Shown here: positions 46,641 to 58,639 of the stretch, one piece after another
Layout: every line of letters starts with the position of its first letter
How positions within the stretch are numbered: position 1 is the first letter of the stretch
Origin: Takakia lepidozioides
Taxonomy: Eukaryota; Streptophyta; Takakiopsida; Takakiales; Takakiaceae
Reading direction: 5' to 3'
Assembly: GCA_030704615.1 (NCBI GenBank)
Contig: CM060733.1
Coordinates: 17,920,001-17,980,000, forward strand
Length of the DNA: 60,000 nucleotides
Made by a program: the position numbers and the translations under genes
Notes under the pieces: model-generated
Told to the model about the DNA's origin: nothing
Databases searched by the model: none
Seen by the model: only the letters and a program-made list of their open reading frames with translations

Positions 46641-48828
46641 CGGTGCAACTGTGGTATTAAAGAACCGACCCCACTTGTATCACTTGGGTTAAAAACATCA
46701 CGAGTTACCCCTGGCATTGGCATTTGCAATACCTAGTTTAATACCCTATCTGGCAAAGACAATATCCGGGCAACACCTATATTAGGAAGAAAAAGAAAGA
46801 CGATGCACATGGTATTGGTATCAACCAATGTTGGGCAAGTGTAGATCCAGCCCACTACCTATTCTTTACTATTTCACACAACATGCCACACCTTGCAGAC
46901 CTTGTCTCCTTCATCAAGAGTTTTTTTCTGTTCAAACTAAAAATTCCTGCATTGCAGATTTGCCCATGTTGGACAATGAGACTTTGAACCAATTTCCCAC
47001 TTGGTTTGACAAAATATGCATATGCATGTATGTTGAGATCAACGTCTTTTTGTATTGGCGAATTTTCGCCAGATTCGACCTCAAAAAATAAAATGGAATA
47101 TTCTGTCGTAAATTCCCTATTTTTTCACGGATGAAATCGCCAAACTTTTCCACTCCTCTTAGATTCTTGGACTATTTCCTCTTGTGTAGCTGGAGTTTGT
47201 TAACTGGTTTGGGGGAAGGCTTTGCAAGGTAATTGTTTCTTTGCCTTTTTAATCTGATGGCTGTCCCGTTCTTGAAAATGAAAAATAAACATCGGAAAAA
47301 TATTTAGAAAAAATCAGATAATATAGGTAGACTAGATTATATCTCATAAAATGTTAAATATCATTTAGAGAGAAAACAGACCTGCGGCCATTCACATCCT
47401 TGAAGTCAACCAGACTGAGAGCACACTGCTCTCAGGAGACAAATATTATCAGTTGCTCTAAAATGCTGACCCTCACATCACTCCACGACCAAGTTGCTGA
47501 TCCCCCAGCAACAATTTTTCAATAAGATCTGTACTTAACAAAACCGAGGTTATATTTTACTGTCACTAAAATAATAAAACATTAAAGTCATGAGTTTTTT
47601 TTAAAAATGAGTTCATGTAATTTACGACAAAATGTGAGGTCATGTTTTCCTCATTATTGTTTTTTCAGCCTATCTCAGGCCTTGTTGCAAAATTTAAAAA
47701 TAAAAAATTGAGCTCAACATTATTTTTGTAGCAGAGCATTCAAGACATATTACAAGAATTAGAGAACATGAGCTCTCCCCAATTGATATTAGGCTGGGTT
47801 CGTCCCCCCCCCCATTGTTGGTGTGTTTGCTTCATGGCCCCACGTTGTTTTTTTTTTTTTGAATTTTTGAATTTAAATTTTTTCCCTTATCAGGGCTACT
47901 TCCCCTCTTTATATATATATACATTAGGGCACTGGAAATCAATTACCTGATAGAGGAGCAATGTAGCTCCGCAATCCGCGGAGTGTGTATTCGTCTGGGA
48001 CTTAGTTTTTTCTGCGGTTTCTTGTCCGTCTCCATCACCTCCTTCCCACCCTGTCCACAACCATCGCATTCTCGCTCCTTCTATGCGTATACAAGTTAGA
48101 GTGTCGCTCTTTATGCCGCATTGTCTTCTCCTTGAGGATTTAGTTGCTCTCATCGTTCTTCTATGCTCTCCGCCCTTAACTCCGTGGTTCTATATATTAA
48201 TTCCTGCTATTCGTCTCCGATTCTCCTTGCAGTAGTTCTGCCATTCTTTCATCATTTCTTGCTTCTCATTTTCTCGCCCAACTCCATCATCAGCTGATTG
48301 GCCTTGTCATCAGCTTCTCATCCTCTTTTGCTCTGGCTTCTCCTTGGTCGCCGCGCTCCTTCATTGCTCTTGTCCTTCTCCATTATTTCTCCTGTGCGAT
48401 GAAGTGCTCGGTTCCCTTTATTCGTGTGGAGTGAAGATCGTGAATATCTCCTTGCTGGCGTGGTTTATCATACATTATCTTCTCACTGTCTCTATCTGGT
48501 GGTTCTGCTCTGATTGTTTTGTCTGGGTTGTTTTTTTGCGGTCTTCTGGTCTTGTGCTTGTTCTGTATCTGTCTGCCTTTGGTTCTTCTCGTAAGTTTTA
48601 TGTGGTGGCTGGGTTGTGGCGATGGCTTTCCTTGGTGAGGGATCAGGGAGACGCGACAAAAGAGGTTATCTTTTCAGAGGCAAGGGGAGAGGCCATGGTT
48701 GGAGTTCACAATATGGTTCCTCAGAGAACACCTCCTCAACACTCCATCATCCCTGCTCGGTAAAGGGCCAGCCAGAGTATTGTCTTGATCTCCAGAGCCT
48801 GTGGACATGGTTATTTGCACTACAACAG
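46641..48828. other. Mostly unassigned; inverted MITE copy and C/T-rich leader
   Basis: 47050-47160 matches, inverted, the core of the 43240-43540 element. The rest to 47760 shows nothing recognisable. A CTTTATATATATATACATTAGGG TATA-like block at 47908-47930 precedes about 700 bp of strongly C/T-rich sequence up to an ATG near 48621 with a short Gly/Arg-rich frame (GEGSGRRDKRG, then FRGKGRGHG). This could be a promoter, 5' UTR and truncated gene start, cut off by the CACTA end at 48829. I do not claim the gene. Confidence 0.35.
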
Positions 48829-49080
48829 ATCGTGGTATTTATGAGTGTATATATGACTATTCTGTAGTCATAAACGGTACATATGACTTCTATGACTGTA
48901 AGTCGTGCAAACCAAGTCAATACAATGAGTACATGATGGTACGGTCCGGATGACTACAGTCATATGAATCAAGTGATATCTCTCACTGCAGTCATATATA
49001 CCATACTGCAGCCGCCGCTGCCGCGCCACGTGGCGAGGCGCAATTGATTTAAAAAATTAAATTAAATTAAATTAAAAAAA
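48829..49080 (+). mobile_element. CACTA-type left end, truncated
   Basis: CACTACAACAGATCGTGG at 48829 is a CACTA terminus. It is followed by several copies of TATGACTN-AGTCATA in both orientations (48840-49005) as subterminal repeats. No matching TGTAGTG end was found before the gypsy LTR at 49236, so the rest was probably lost or interrupted. Confidence 0.55.
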
Positions 49081-49235
49081 ATAAAACATATGTCAAACGT
49101 CGAGTCGCACCGCATTGTGCCACATGACATAATGCATTTTATAATAATGAAAAAACCACGTGGCAGTCCATCTAGGGTACCACGTGCTATCCCTAGCTCG
49201 CCTACTAACCCTAAGGCCATCTTGTCTTACTTACT

Positions 49236-49769
49236 AAGTTATCGGGAGTTTATCAAATTACCAAGAGTAACTTGGGAAACTGCTCAAGAAGCTTCTTTTG
49301 GAAGAAACTTCTCCATCAAGATACCTCATTTGCTTAAGGAAGCTTCTCCATAAAAAAACTTTTGTTTAATCTTGGAAACTTCTCCATCAAGAAACCTCCA
49401 TAAGGGAAGCTTTTTAGGGAATTTCTTAGTAGCCAGTATATATAAGAGGCGAGACTGGATACTCTTCAGTCTCGCCAATACAAGTTCAAGCTACTCTTGT
49501 TTCCAGTCCCAGTACTCCAGTCCAGCTTCCAGTACTGTAGTCCAGTTTCTAGTATCTAGTACTCCAGTCCAGTTTCAAACATTCCAATATCCAAGTCAAG
49601 TTCCAGTATCTTGTACTCTTGTCCATTGTTATAAAAATAATCTTGATTCATGTATACCCATCATGCATTTGGCCACGCCGAGTCTTGTACCTCTAGTCTG
49701 ATCTCTTGTTTGTGTTCAGTCATGCTTGTCAGTTTGACGAGACTGAAGTTTGTTCCTTAGTTAGTTAAG
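49236..49769 (+). mobile_element. Ty3/gypsy LTR or leader, plus strand
   Basis: Matches the minus-strand segment 6351-6986, including repeated AACTTCTCCATCAAG blocks, a TATATATAAGAGGCGAGACTGG segment with a TATA-like core and a final GTTCCTTAGTTAGTTAAG. The similarity stops exactly at the gag ATG (49770). No tRNA primer site lies between, so this may be LTR plus leader, or a leader alone. The left end is ragged. Confidence 0.65.
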
Positions 49770-50726
49770 ATGGAAGACACATTTGCGGAAATGGTCGCCA
49801 TATTGCAGAGTCTTCAGCTCCAGATGCAAGAACTTCGTACATCTACTGCCCAATTACAAGCTGATCAGTCTCAAGATCTTGGCAACGTTCTCCACAATTT
49901 GCAACAACAAATTTCAGAGTTAAATGAGTCGAACAATGGATCTTCAACCATACGAGTCTCTACTGCAACAGCTCATACTGCAACGGTTCCTCTTCAACAC
50001 ATTATTAGAGAACCAAAGATCAGCATGCCCGAGAAATTTGATGGGACGAGATCAAGATTTCGCAGTTTTGTTCAACAAATACGACTGTTCCTACGACTAC
50101 ATCCACAACGCTACCTCGATAAAGGTATTCAAGTCGGATTCATAGGCACCCTTCTATCAGGCACTGCCCTATCTTGGTTTGCACTGCTATTAGAAAAAAA
50201 ATCGCATTTACTATACAATTTTGAAGCATTCATGTCCGAGTTCACTGCAACGTTTGAAGAAAATGATAGGGAGAGAGTTGCAGAGACAAAGATGCGAAAT
50301 CTTCGACAATGAGCACGTTCTGTTTCCGTTTATGCTGCCGAATTTTGACAACTTGCGGGCGACCTCGACTGGAATGAGAAGAGTCTCATTAGTCAGTTTC
50401 AATGTGGGCTAAAAGAGGATGTAAAAGATTTGTTGCTGATAATGCCAAACGTGAGCACATTGAGCGAATTCATCACCCAAGTCATTGCATGCGATAATCG
50501 TTTGTTCGAAAGACGTCAGGAGAAGTGATCTGGATGGTCGACGACGCATCATACCGCTGCTACTACGACACCAAACACAAAGATCCATCAGACATCTGGT
50601 AGTGATCCTATGCAGATTGATGCTGTCCGATTCAAGCCATTGACGCCACAAGAAAAAAGACGGCGCTCGAATGGATTATGCCTCTATTGTGGAGAAGAAG
50701 ATCACATAGCATTAAACTGCCCCAAA
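49770..50726 (+). pseudogene. Ty3/gypsy gag, three TGA stops
   Basis: One continuous frame. It has an N-terminal coiled-coil-like stretch (MVAILQSLQLQMQELRT), a capsid region (ISMPEKFDGTRSRFRSFVQ, IGFIGTLL-type SGTALSWF, QFQCGLKEDVKDLLL) and a zinc knuckle CLYCGEEDHIALNC. It is broken by TGA at 50310, 50346 and 50526, two where an Arg is expected, all explainable as CGA to TGA. There is no frameshift. Pol is missing because a LINE replaces the sequence after the zinc knuckle. Confidence 0.85.
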
Positions 50727-53700
50727 AATGTCTCTTTCTACCTCCAGACCCTGCACCTTGCTTCACCCCTTATTAAATGCTTGAAGGTTTGCCAAAAGCG
50801 ATTAGAAAGAGGTTATCATGGGCCTCAAACTCTTGTTTCCTTGATGGAAGTTAAAGCCAAGCTTTCAGCTCTGCACCTTTCTAAGGACCGCTTCATGAGA
50901 ATGAAGGCTGAGATCAGTTGGTCGTTGAAAGGTGAAAAAATTAACCGTTATTTTTTTCTTAAAGCCCGACAAAGGATGGCTGGTCAGGGAATTAGTTGTT
51001 TATATGACAAGTCCATGGTCCCTTGCTCTCACCCAAAATTGCTTTCTTCCATTGCTAGAGATTATTTTTCAGCTCTTTTTTCTTCGGAGCCTGATTCTCC
51101 TGCCTCCTTGAATGCTGTAGTGTGCAGTATGATCCCCCCTCTACTCTCGCCAGGACAATCTGACTCTCTCAATGTGCCTTTCGAATTGATGGAATTATAG
51201 GATGCCCTCTAGAGCCTTAAAGTGCTTAAAGCCCCGGGGGTTGACGACATCCCGGTTGAATTCTTTGATGCGTTGTGGATGACTCTTGCTAAGGACTTCC
51301 TGTCCATGGCCAATGATATCTTCTTAAAGAAAATTATGCCCTCCCAAATGTCTTTGGGGGTTATTGCTCTTATATTTCAGAAAGGGGATAGGGCGGATAT
51401 AGCTAATTACCGCCCTATTACCCTCCTCAACTCTGCATATAAAGTTATTGCCAAGGCATTGGCTATGCGCCTTCAAAAACTGCTACCTGTCATGATTCGA
51501 CCGGCCCATACTGGCTTTGTGAAGAACCGGTTCATTCTGGACAATATTATCCTAGCCAATGAGGCCCTACATTTCGCTTTCGATTCTAATCAACCTCTTG
51601 CTATGTTGATGTAGGACTTTGAAAAAGCTTTTGATAGGATCAATTGGGGCTTCCTTCTTAAGGCTATCCAAGGTTCTGGGATCAACTGTAGCTTTCTTGA
51701 ATGGATCAAGATTATCTTGTTTTCAGGTTCCAGCAAAGTTTTAACCAATGGGTACCTCTCCTCTGCTTTTCCTCTTCAGCGTTCCGTCAGGCAGGGATGC
51801 CCTCTTTCTCCCTTCCTCTTGTTGATTTCGGCTGATTGCCTTGGTTACCTCATGGATACTCAAGTTAGGCTGGCTGGCCTCATCATCCCAGTTCCTGGTT
51901 CTCTTCCCTGTAATTTAAAAGTGTCCATGTATGTAGACGATACAGTTTTAAACTTTAGGAATGCTGACATCCAGAACATTAACCTGGGGCTTGAATCCTT
52001 GAACTTCTTTTGCCTTGCTTCTGGTTTTAAGGTGAATTGGGGAAAATCTGTAGGGATTCTCTCTTTGGGTGCAGCCGGGGCTGCGCATATTGCCCCCTTG
52101 GGGATTGGATCTTGGTTTGCGGTGGTTAGAAGATGGTGAATCCCACTCTCTGCTAGGCCATCTCATTGGTCACCACATCAGCTCTGAGGTCCGTTATCTG
52201 AAGGTGTTGTCTCACTTAAAGCAGCGCCTCGGTTTCTGGTGCTATGCCCAGCTCTCCCTGGCTGGTCGGGCCTTGATTGCCAATCAGGTTCTCTCTGCAT
52301 CTCTCTGGTTTATAGCGTCTATCTGGGATCCAGGCTCAGTTCTTCTGAAACACATTAAGTCTCTTATTCGGAACTTCTTATGGGGGGCTATAGATGCCAG
52401 GTCCTCTAAGAGAGCTCTGGTGGCTTGGGACCAGCTATGCTGCAAGAAAAGGGCTGGGGGGCTGGGCATTCTCGACATTGAGCGCCAGGTCTTGGCCTTA
52501 ATTGGGAAGTGGATCCCCCGATCATTTCTTCCTTTTGCTGGGCCCTGGAAGTTCCTCATTTGGAGGAACATTGCGAGATCTGCCCCGGCCTCCAGCTCTG
52601 ATTGGGTCCCATCCCTCAGGTGGTTGGTGCAGGGTGGTAAATATAATCGCAAGCAGCTCACTGGTTCGGATGCGTGGAAGGCAATCTGGAAGGCCTGGTT
52701 TTCCCTCAGGGAGTTCCTTTACCATGCCCCCTCATCTTTATGGGATGAAGTAATTAGGTAGCCCTTGTTTTTTAACATGCAACTAGATAATGAACTGATG
52801 GCAGATGGTTCTCCCCGCTAGGCAACATGGGAAGCTGCTGGCATCTGTAAGGTTCAGGACATCTGGTCCTCCACGGGTTTTTTAGTTCCTGGCGCCGGGG
52901 TTCTTTCTTTGCAGCGTTCAAGGTTGATTGCCGACTGGACCATTATTAGACAGGCGGTGCAAGACAGATGGGGGCCCCATCTCCTTTTGGGGAGGGAGTC
53001 TTGGCAGCCCCCAGCGTGGCGTGGCTGCCTATGGGGGGCAGCCTTGTGACATCATATACATCTCGTCGGTGGAAAACCAGGTTGTTTCGGGCCTTGGCTT
53101 CTCTGCTGATGTCAATGGCCTTCTGTCATGTGCCGGCCTGTTTAGTGCCAACAAAGGCTGCACCTATGCTGTCAGGATCATAGACCTTATAGCGGGAGTT
53201 GTCAACCCATTGTACAATGGGGCTGGCACCCTTCTCCAATGGGGCTCTTCCATCTCTGTTTTTTGGTTTCAAAGATCCCCTCTTTCCTTTCTCCCTTGGG
53301 ACCCCGGTGAGTGGAAGTGGTGCGTGAAGGATTCAGCCAACCCTTTTTTTTCTTACACTGCTAAACTTGGTTATTTGATGCAGGATTACCCTCTTCCAAT
53401 TAACTCCAAGTTATCCAGGAAGTGGGTGCACCTGGGGATCCGTCCCGAGGCCTGGCTTCACATCTGGTTAGATATTTGGCTCAAGCAAAGGGCTTCCAAG
53501 CATGCGGCGTTCCTTTGGAGGCTCTCTAACGGATTCTCCCTCTCTCTTTCTATCTTGAATCTCCTAATAATTGTTGCCTTTCTTGTTCCGGACAGGCAGT
53601 GGAAACACTCGAGCATTGTCTTGTCTCTTGCCCCTTCACCAGTCAGGTTTGGATGAAGTCATGGTCCCTCTACTGCCATTGGCGTAGGTTTGATTGGAGT

Positions 53701-54757
53701 GACCCCTTATTCTCTTGCTCAATTCCTCTAATTCCAAATTCTGGAGCTCTTGCCAGGTATGGAACAGCCTGAGGGCACTAACCCTATGGCATATATGGAA
53801 GGCTAGGTGTTCCTTGGTTTATGATCATAAACCAGTCAACTCCAAAGCCACTCTGCAGAATATTTTTTATGATCTTGTTATTGAGGGGCGTAAGTTGTGC
53901 GGGGTGTTGATGGATTCAGTTCTTAGATGTTCTGAGAGCAGAAGGACTGCCCAACTCGCGCAATTTGATGCTGAATGGGCTTTCCGTGGAGTTCTGTGCG
54001 AACGTGAAGGAGACACAGTCTCTTGGTCTTCTAGACCTCCAGTCGACTGGGGACTTCCCTAGTGCTCGGGCTTCCCCTGATTTTCCTGAAGACTGCGACA
54101 TCAACTGGAGACACAGGAAAAACAGGGATACAAAAGTCCGTGCTCATCTCAACTTCGAACCGATCAGACAGAAACACTGAGATATATTTTAGAATGGTAG
54201 CTGCTTGGGCCTGTTAGCTTTCTCATCTCTCGGGCTACACATCTTTGTTCCTTGATTCAGATCCCAGAACCTCTTGGTCTTCTGCCACTCTTTTGTTTCG
54301 CTGGTTTGTTCCTCATGGAGCCTGGGCTTTGGATAGGCTTTCAGATTGCTCATTTCAGAATGGATAGCCTATCTTGCTAGCTAGAACCCTAGTTTTGGAT
54401 GCATGCCTTCTCTCTTTATTGCAGGCTGAGTTTCTTTGGCTTCATGCGGTCCTCTCCTGTTAGGCTCCCCGCCTCCTTAAATGTGTTAGTTCCATTTACT
54501 TTGCCTCAGCTTGGTTGGAGGAGCTCTCTAAGTGGGTCTCTTAGTTTAGATCTGCCTCTGCAGCATGGTTTGCAGCTCGCTGGCCTTCCAGTAAACCATG
54601 GCCTGCTAATTAGAGCTTGGCCCTAGGTGCCAGTACATGGGTGCTACCCAATCACTTGCAATGTAAGCCTTATGGCCATCTGTCTTGGTTATTTTCTCCA
54701 AGACACCTTTAAAATGAATTACAAAGGGCCTCCGTCCCCCTTTGTTAAAAAAAAAAC
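50727..54757 (+). mobile_element. Third long LINE (ORF2), plus strand, 5'-truncated
   Basis: Begins abruptly after the gag zinc knuckle and ends in poly-A (54747-54756). It encodes the linker before RT (ISWSLKGEKINRYFFLKARQ), the RT blocks KGDRADIANYRPITLLN, DFEKAFDRINWGFL, RSVRQGCPLSPF and MYVDDT (catalytic YVDD at 51930-51941), then RNFLWGAID and the long C-terminal region to about 54062. The endonuclease and ORF1 are absent, a typical 5' truncation. Stops (TAG at about 51198 and 51612) and frameshifts inactivate it. Confidence 0.88.
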
Positions 54758-56613
54758 CTGTTGGTATCGAGTATGAGCTAGTTATTTGTTTCATCACATC
54801 CACCTGTTTCCGGTATTGGTTGGGTCTCATTTTCTGATACCTGGTATTATTTTCATACCCTCCGGTTCCGGGTAACTTATTGATATGCTGTTGCAGAATT
54901 GATGCCCGCACAACACTGCTGCAATCCGTGACCACACTGAGCACTCGCTTCTACCAACGTACCTCTGCCTCCTCCTTCGCCCTAAAGCTACCAACGACTC
55001 CGGCCTGGGTCCTTTATCAATTTCTTATCTTTCCGTGCAGATTCAACTCCTCACGCCCTGGATGAACGAACATATGGACGAACGCTGCATCCGTGCGTCG
55101 TATTCATCGCACACGATATCGCACACGATGCCGTGCGTCGCCCCGGGCTCGCCAGGCGGCTTACCCCGCAGAGTCCCTAGAACGTAATTTATGGTGTCGT
55201 CCGCCTCACTATATTCCTCTGCTACTTAATTCTTGTGGAGTACTTATCCCCGGAAGTCGTCAGTAGCACAACGTGGCAGTCGTGGCTCAGTTGAGTTTCG
55301 CCACCGACCTACTGACACTCTACTCGGGAGTGGCGCACGTGGTGGACGAGAAACTGCTTCATCCATCCTCTTGACCATGGCTAAACTCTGGCTACCGACG
55401 GGATACCGCCGCCGTATTGCTGGAGCTATCTTAAAGTACAGGGGTATTCATCCAGTAGGTGGTCCAATTCAGGCACTAATACTGTGCTTGACTTTATGTG
55501 GGTGAAGCAGCATCATACATTTATGCACCGATGGGTTAGTTATCCCATATCGATTGCACCCATTCAAGGCTATCATTGACTATAAAGTGACGACTCCCAA
55601 GTCACAATGTCTAAGCAGCCAAAGATTAATTGAACTCTCCAAAAAAATCTCATCTGTTATGGCGGTACGTTACTAATAAGATGTCTGTAATATATGAATG
55701 AAGTTATTCTGTGGTATGCTGGCAGGGTAAGATAATAATAATAATAAATGAGAATTTGGCACGCGTCCATAAAGCCGAGCCGGTGCCAACTCCCTGAGTT
55801 CCCTCCCTCGCTCGCACTTGGCTTTGGTAAAACGCAGCCGCACTTTTCTCTGTACTTCCCCGCATTTTTTCTTTCACACGCGCTCGCGCTCTGTGCTTCT
55901 TGGACTGGATCATTGCCACCGACATCCTCGCTCTGTTTAAGCTTAGTCTTGTTTAGATTCCTCCATTGTGGTTGTGAATTGTCATGCGCCGTGTCTGGCT
56001 CTGTTCACGTTATCACTCTCCGAGTGTTCTCTACAACGCGCTTATTGTGTACACTTCAAGTCCGCTCATTCCTGTTTCGATACGCCATCTGTCGGTCTGA
56101 CTTCTAAGTTGTAACGATCTTGCAATCGCAGAGGCTTCAATTGTAGTCAGTACTTGGTGTTTAGCCTGTTCTTCAATTTAGACGACCTCACATGTCGAGT
56201 GCTGCCACATTGTGTCCACTCAGGGTCAAAGCAGCGGTATAGTTAGAGGTAGGTCAGGACTTTGTGTTGCAGTTTTCGGAAGGAGAGGCAGAACAGGGGA
56301 GGGACAGCGTTGGAGATACTCTTTTCTTTGACGTGAAATTTGTAGGTTGGAGGTCTGTTGGAGTGCAGAAGGGATCTTGATGCACATTTCTGTGATTAGT
56401 AGTTCGTACCAGCGGTGACCAAGGCCTTGCTTATGTTTTGTGTGGAATACAGCGGAATAGAAGAAGGGGTTGGAGGCCAAAGGCATTATAGGTAGATAAG
56501 AGGCTTTTAGTGGTCAAGGTAAGACAGGCTGGGAGAGGCGATTTGGAAGCTCATGACGGTAGGGTTGCAATCAAACACTGCTACGTCTAAAGATCTGTAG
56601 AAAGGAGATCGAC
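54758..56613. other. hAT-like remnant end, then upstream region of the Cys-rich gene
   Basis: A CAACACTG end at 54911-54918 preceded by CCGGTTCCGGGTAAC resembles the right end of the hAT family at 19634-20452, but no left end was found. From about 55745 to 56110 the sequence is C/T-rich and could be promoter and 5' UTR of the gene at 56614. No coding exon is claimed. Confidence 0.35.
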
Positions 56614-57750
56614 ATGGCAGACAAACTACTAGACTATCGGAGAATCGCCGTCAAAGGGATAACTGCGCTTGAACAAGCAGGGCGCTTCACTATTCGTGTG
56701 TTTGCTCAGGTATGGGATTATGATTTTCGATGTTAGGTGAGATGTTTTGCACGCGGAATCATTGTGAATTAGCACCGCCTTAAGCTATAATCTCTGATCG
56801 CGCCTTGCTAATGAATAAGTCGGCGTGTAACAGTAAAATGCCAAGCGCATGATGCCACCTAAAAGTCTTAAATTGCTTGAGGTCTAAACCCTGCACCTTC
56901 AGCATACTCTCTCCCTCGTGAATTGCTGTTTATGCAGGAAGTAGGTTCACAATGCGATGTTAATACGATCTCTCTTTAGTTCGGCCGTCTGGGATTGCTT
57001 TGGTGAGAATTGTAATGTTCTTGAAGGACGGGGTTGATCGCATCAGTCTCTTCCTGGACTACAAACATTACTGCGACCAATAATCGGGCATTTTTCGTAA
57101 ACCTCGTTTCAACTGTGCAGGTAGAAGGCTTGTGCAAGCAAAGCCTGGCTACACAAGGGGATGCGACATGTTGCTACATTTCTGTTGAAGACGCATGTGA
57201 AACGGGGTGCGCAGTTGCATGCGAGAGAGCTAGTCTAAATGCTAATTCCACTAATGCCTATCAGGTGTGCTGTTAGTTTGCTCTATTCATGTCCCCTGTC
57301 ATTTGATGTGTGCTTCCAAGGCATTGTCAGCCATTCTCTGGTTTGGTTGTTCGGAACAGGACTTCTCTAGGACGTGTGTGAAGGTTTGAATTTAGTTGCT
57401 TTATAGCTCACTGAGGAGCCCATTCGTACAGATAACCATGCATTAGCCTCAGGCAGATTGCAGCCATGGAGTTTCATTACTACCATCCCCCTTCCTTTGT
57501 GAGTAACTACATTTGCTTTCTACAGTTGAAAACCTCCTGCCACAATTGCACTCTAGTCTTCAGGGTGAGGTGAGTGTGCTTGAGCTCATGTTGATTGAGA
57601 AGGAGGCTTGTGAAGGTAGTCTCAAGGATTGCCAATGCTTATTCCTGTTGTATCTTGTCTCTCTTTCAGGATTGCCGCCAGGCATGTTTGCAGGCATGCG
57701 TTAGACCAGATCCAGCTGGAAAGTTTAGCACTATTGTTGTGAATAGTTGA
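56614..57750 (+). CDS. Small cysteine-rich protein, four exons, unknown function
   Basis: Predicted exons are 56614-56709, 57121-57264, 57526-57564 and 57670-57750. All three introns are GT-AG and phase 0, and together they give 119 residues ending in a TGA. Exon 1 (MADKLLDYRRIAVKGITALE) is helical and shows no signal peptide. Exons 2-4 hold 11 cysteines, with two CX3CX3C motifs (CETGCAVAC and CRQACLQAC) separated by a CHNC in the 39-base third exon. Paired CX3C motifs suggest disulphide-bonded helices or metal binding, but I do not recognise the family. The ATG context (GACATGGC) is good for plants. The first exon is the least certain; an alternative start in the open frame before exon 2 (57034) is possible. 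Confidence 0.6.
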
Positions 57751-58406
57751 GATGGTGAGTGTTTCATATCTACTTGCACCCTTCATTCTGCAATGACTTG
57801 GGTGTGGTTTTTCCTGTGATTTTTTGACGTGGAATCTGTTTTTGTGGTTGTGGTTGCTGTATCTGACAGCTGAGTGTCTGATGCAGGTCTAGAGATCAAT
57901 TTCCACTGGCAAGCAACTCTGAAGCTGTGGTTTTAGGGGATGTTTCATCTGGCACATAGGACACTGTCCTTCCCTAAAAGATAGGAGAAGGATGTTGGCA
58001 GGCTACTACCGAATTATTCCATGCTACATCTGCTTGTAGACACTGTTCTCGAGTTAATCTCCGGCATAAGTTTTGGTTGATGAGAGCCTCTTCCAGACAT
58101 TATCTGCACCTTTAGTGACTAGCTGTGTATATGATAAACACATGGATTCAGTTATATACTTTGAACCCTCCCATTGATAGACAGCCTGCCTTCATGATGC
58201 TCTTAAAGTGCAATTGTATGCACAATCTGGCTTACTCTATGTTGGTTCCATGCTACTCTCAAGTCTGGGGTCTAAGGCGAAGTCTTCTCATGGCTTGTCG
58301 CCAGCCACATGTGCCCAGGCACACTGTAATATTACTTGGAAAATCTGAAAGGCAGTCTAGCTTAAGAGGTGGAACCTTTTCCTTAATGTGCAAGGATTGT
58401 ATGTAT
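57751..58406. other. Downstream region, no gene recognised
   Basis: Probably the 3' UTR and flank of the Cys-rich gene. No AATAAA signal stood out. A plus-strand frame at 58125-58421 is open but without a recognised domain. Confidence 0.35.
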
Positions 58407-58501
58407 AGGGTAATGCCCTGAGTGGAGGGCATTCCCGGATTTAAGGGCCTGACCGGAAGGCCCGAAAATCCTGGAGTGCCCGACACGAGGAGCATTACCC
58501 T
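58407..58501. repeat. 95-bp foldback element
   Basis: Ends are AGGGTAATGC and GCATTACCCT, a perfect 10-bp inverted repeat. The interior is also largely self-complementary (GGGCATTCCCGGATTT against AAAATCCTGGAGTGCCC; GGGCCT-GACC-GGAAGGCCC). The whole unit could fold into one long hairpin. Confidence 0.8.
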
Positions 58502-58609
58502 GCGTAAAGAAATGGGATGATTTCCTTATCTTTTCATCCTTCCTTTATGCTTTCTCCCCGCCAGTAGCTTGCCTTGAAAAAAGATCTTGCAGGTAAAGAT
58601 AAAGAAATA

Positions 58610-58639
58610 CTCGTGTAATGCACCAGTGCATTACGCGAG
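58610..58639. repeat. 30-bp near-perfect palindrome
   Basis: CTCGTGTAATGCACCAGTGC then ATTACGCGAG, self-complementary with two central and one outer mismatch. A partial third arm (GAATGCACTGGTACTCG) follows. The TAATGCA core resembles the ends of the foldback at 58407-58501. Confidence 0.7.

Noticed and set aside
48344-48763. Open frame with a hydrophobic, membrane-like protein
   Set aside because: The hydrophobic residues come from C/T-rich DNA (Leu, Ser, Phe, Val codons). No domain or splice support.
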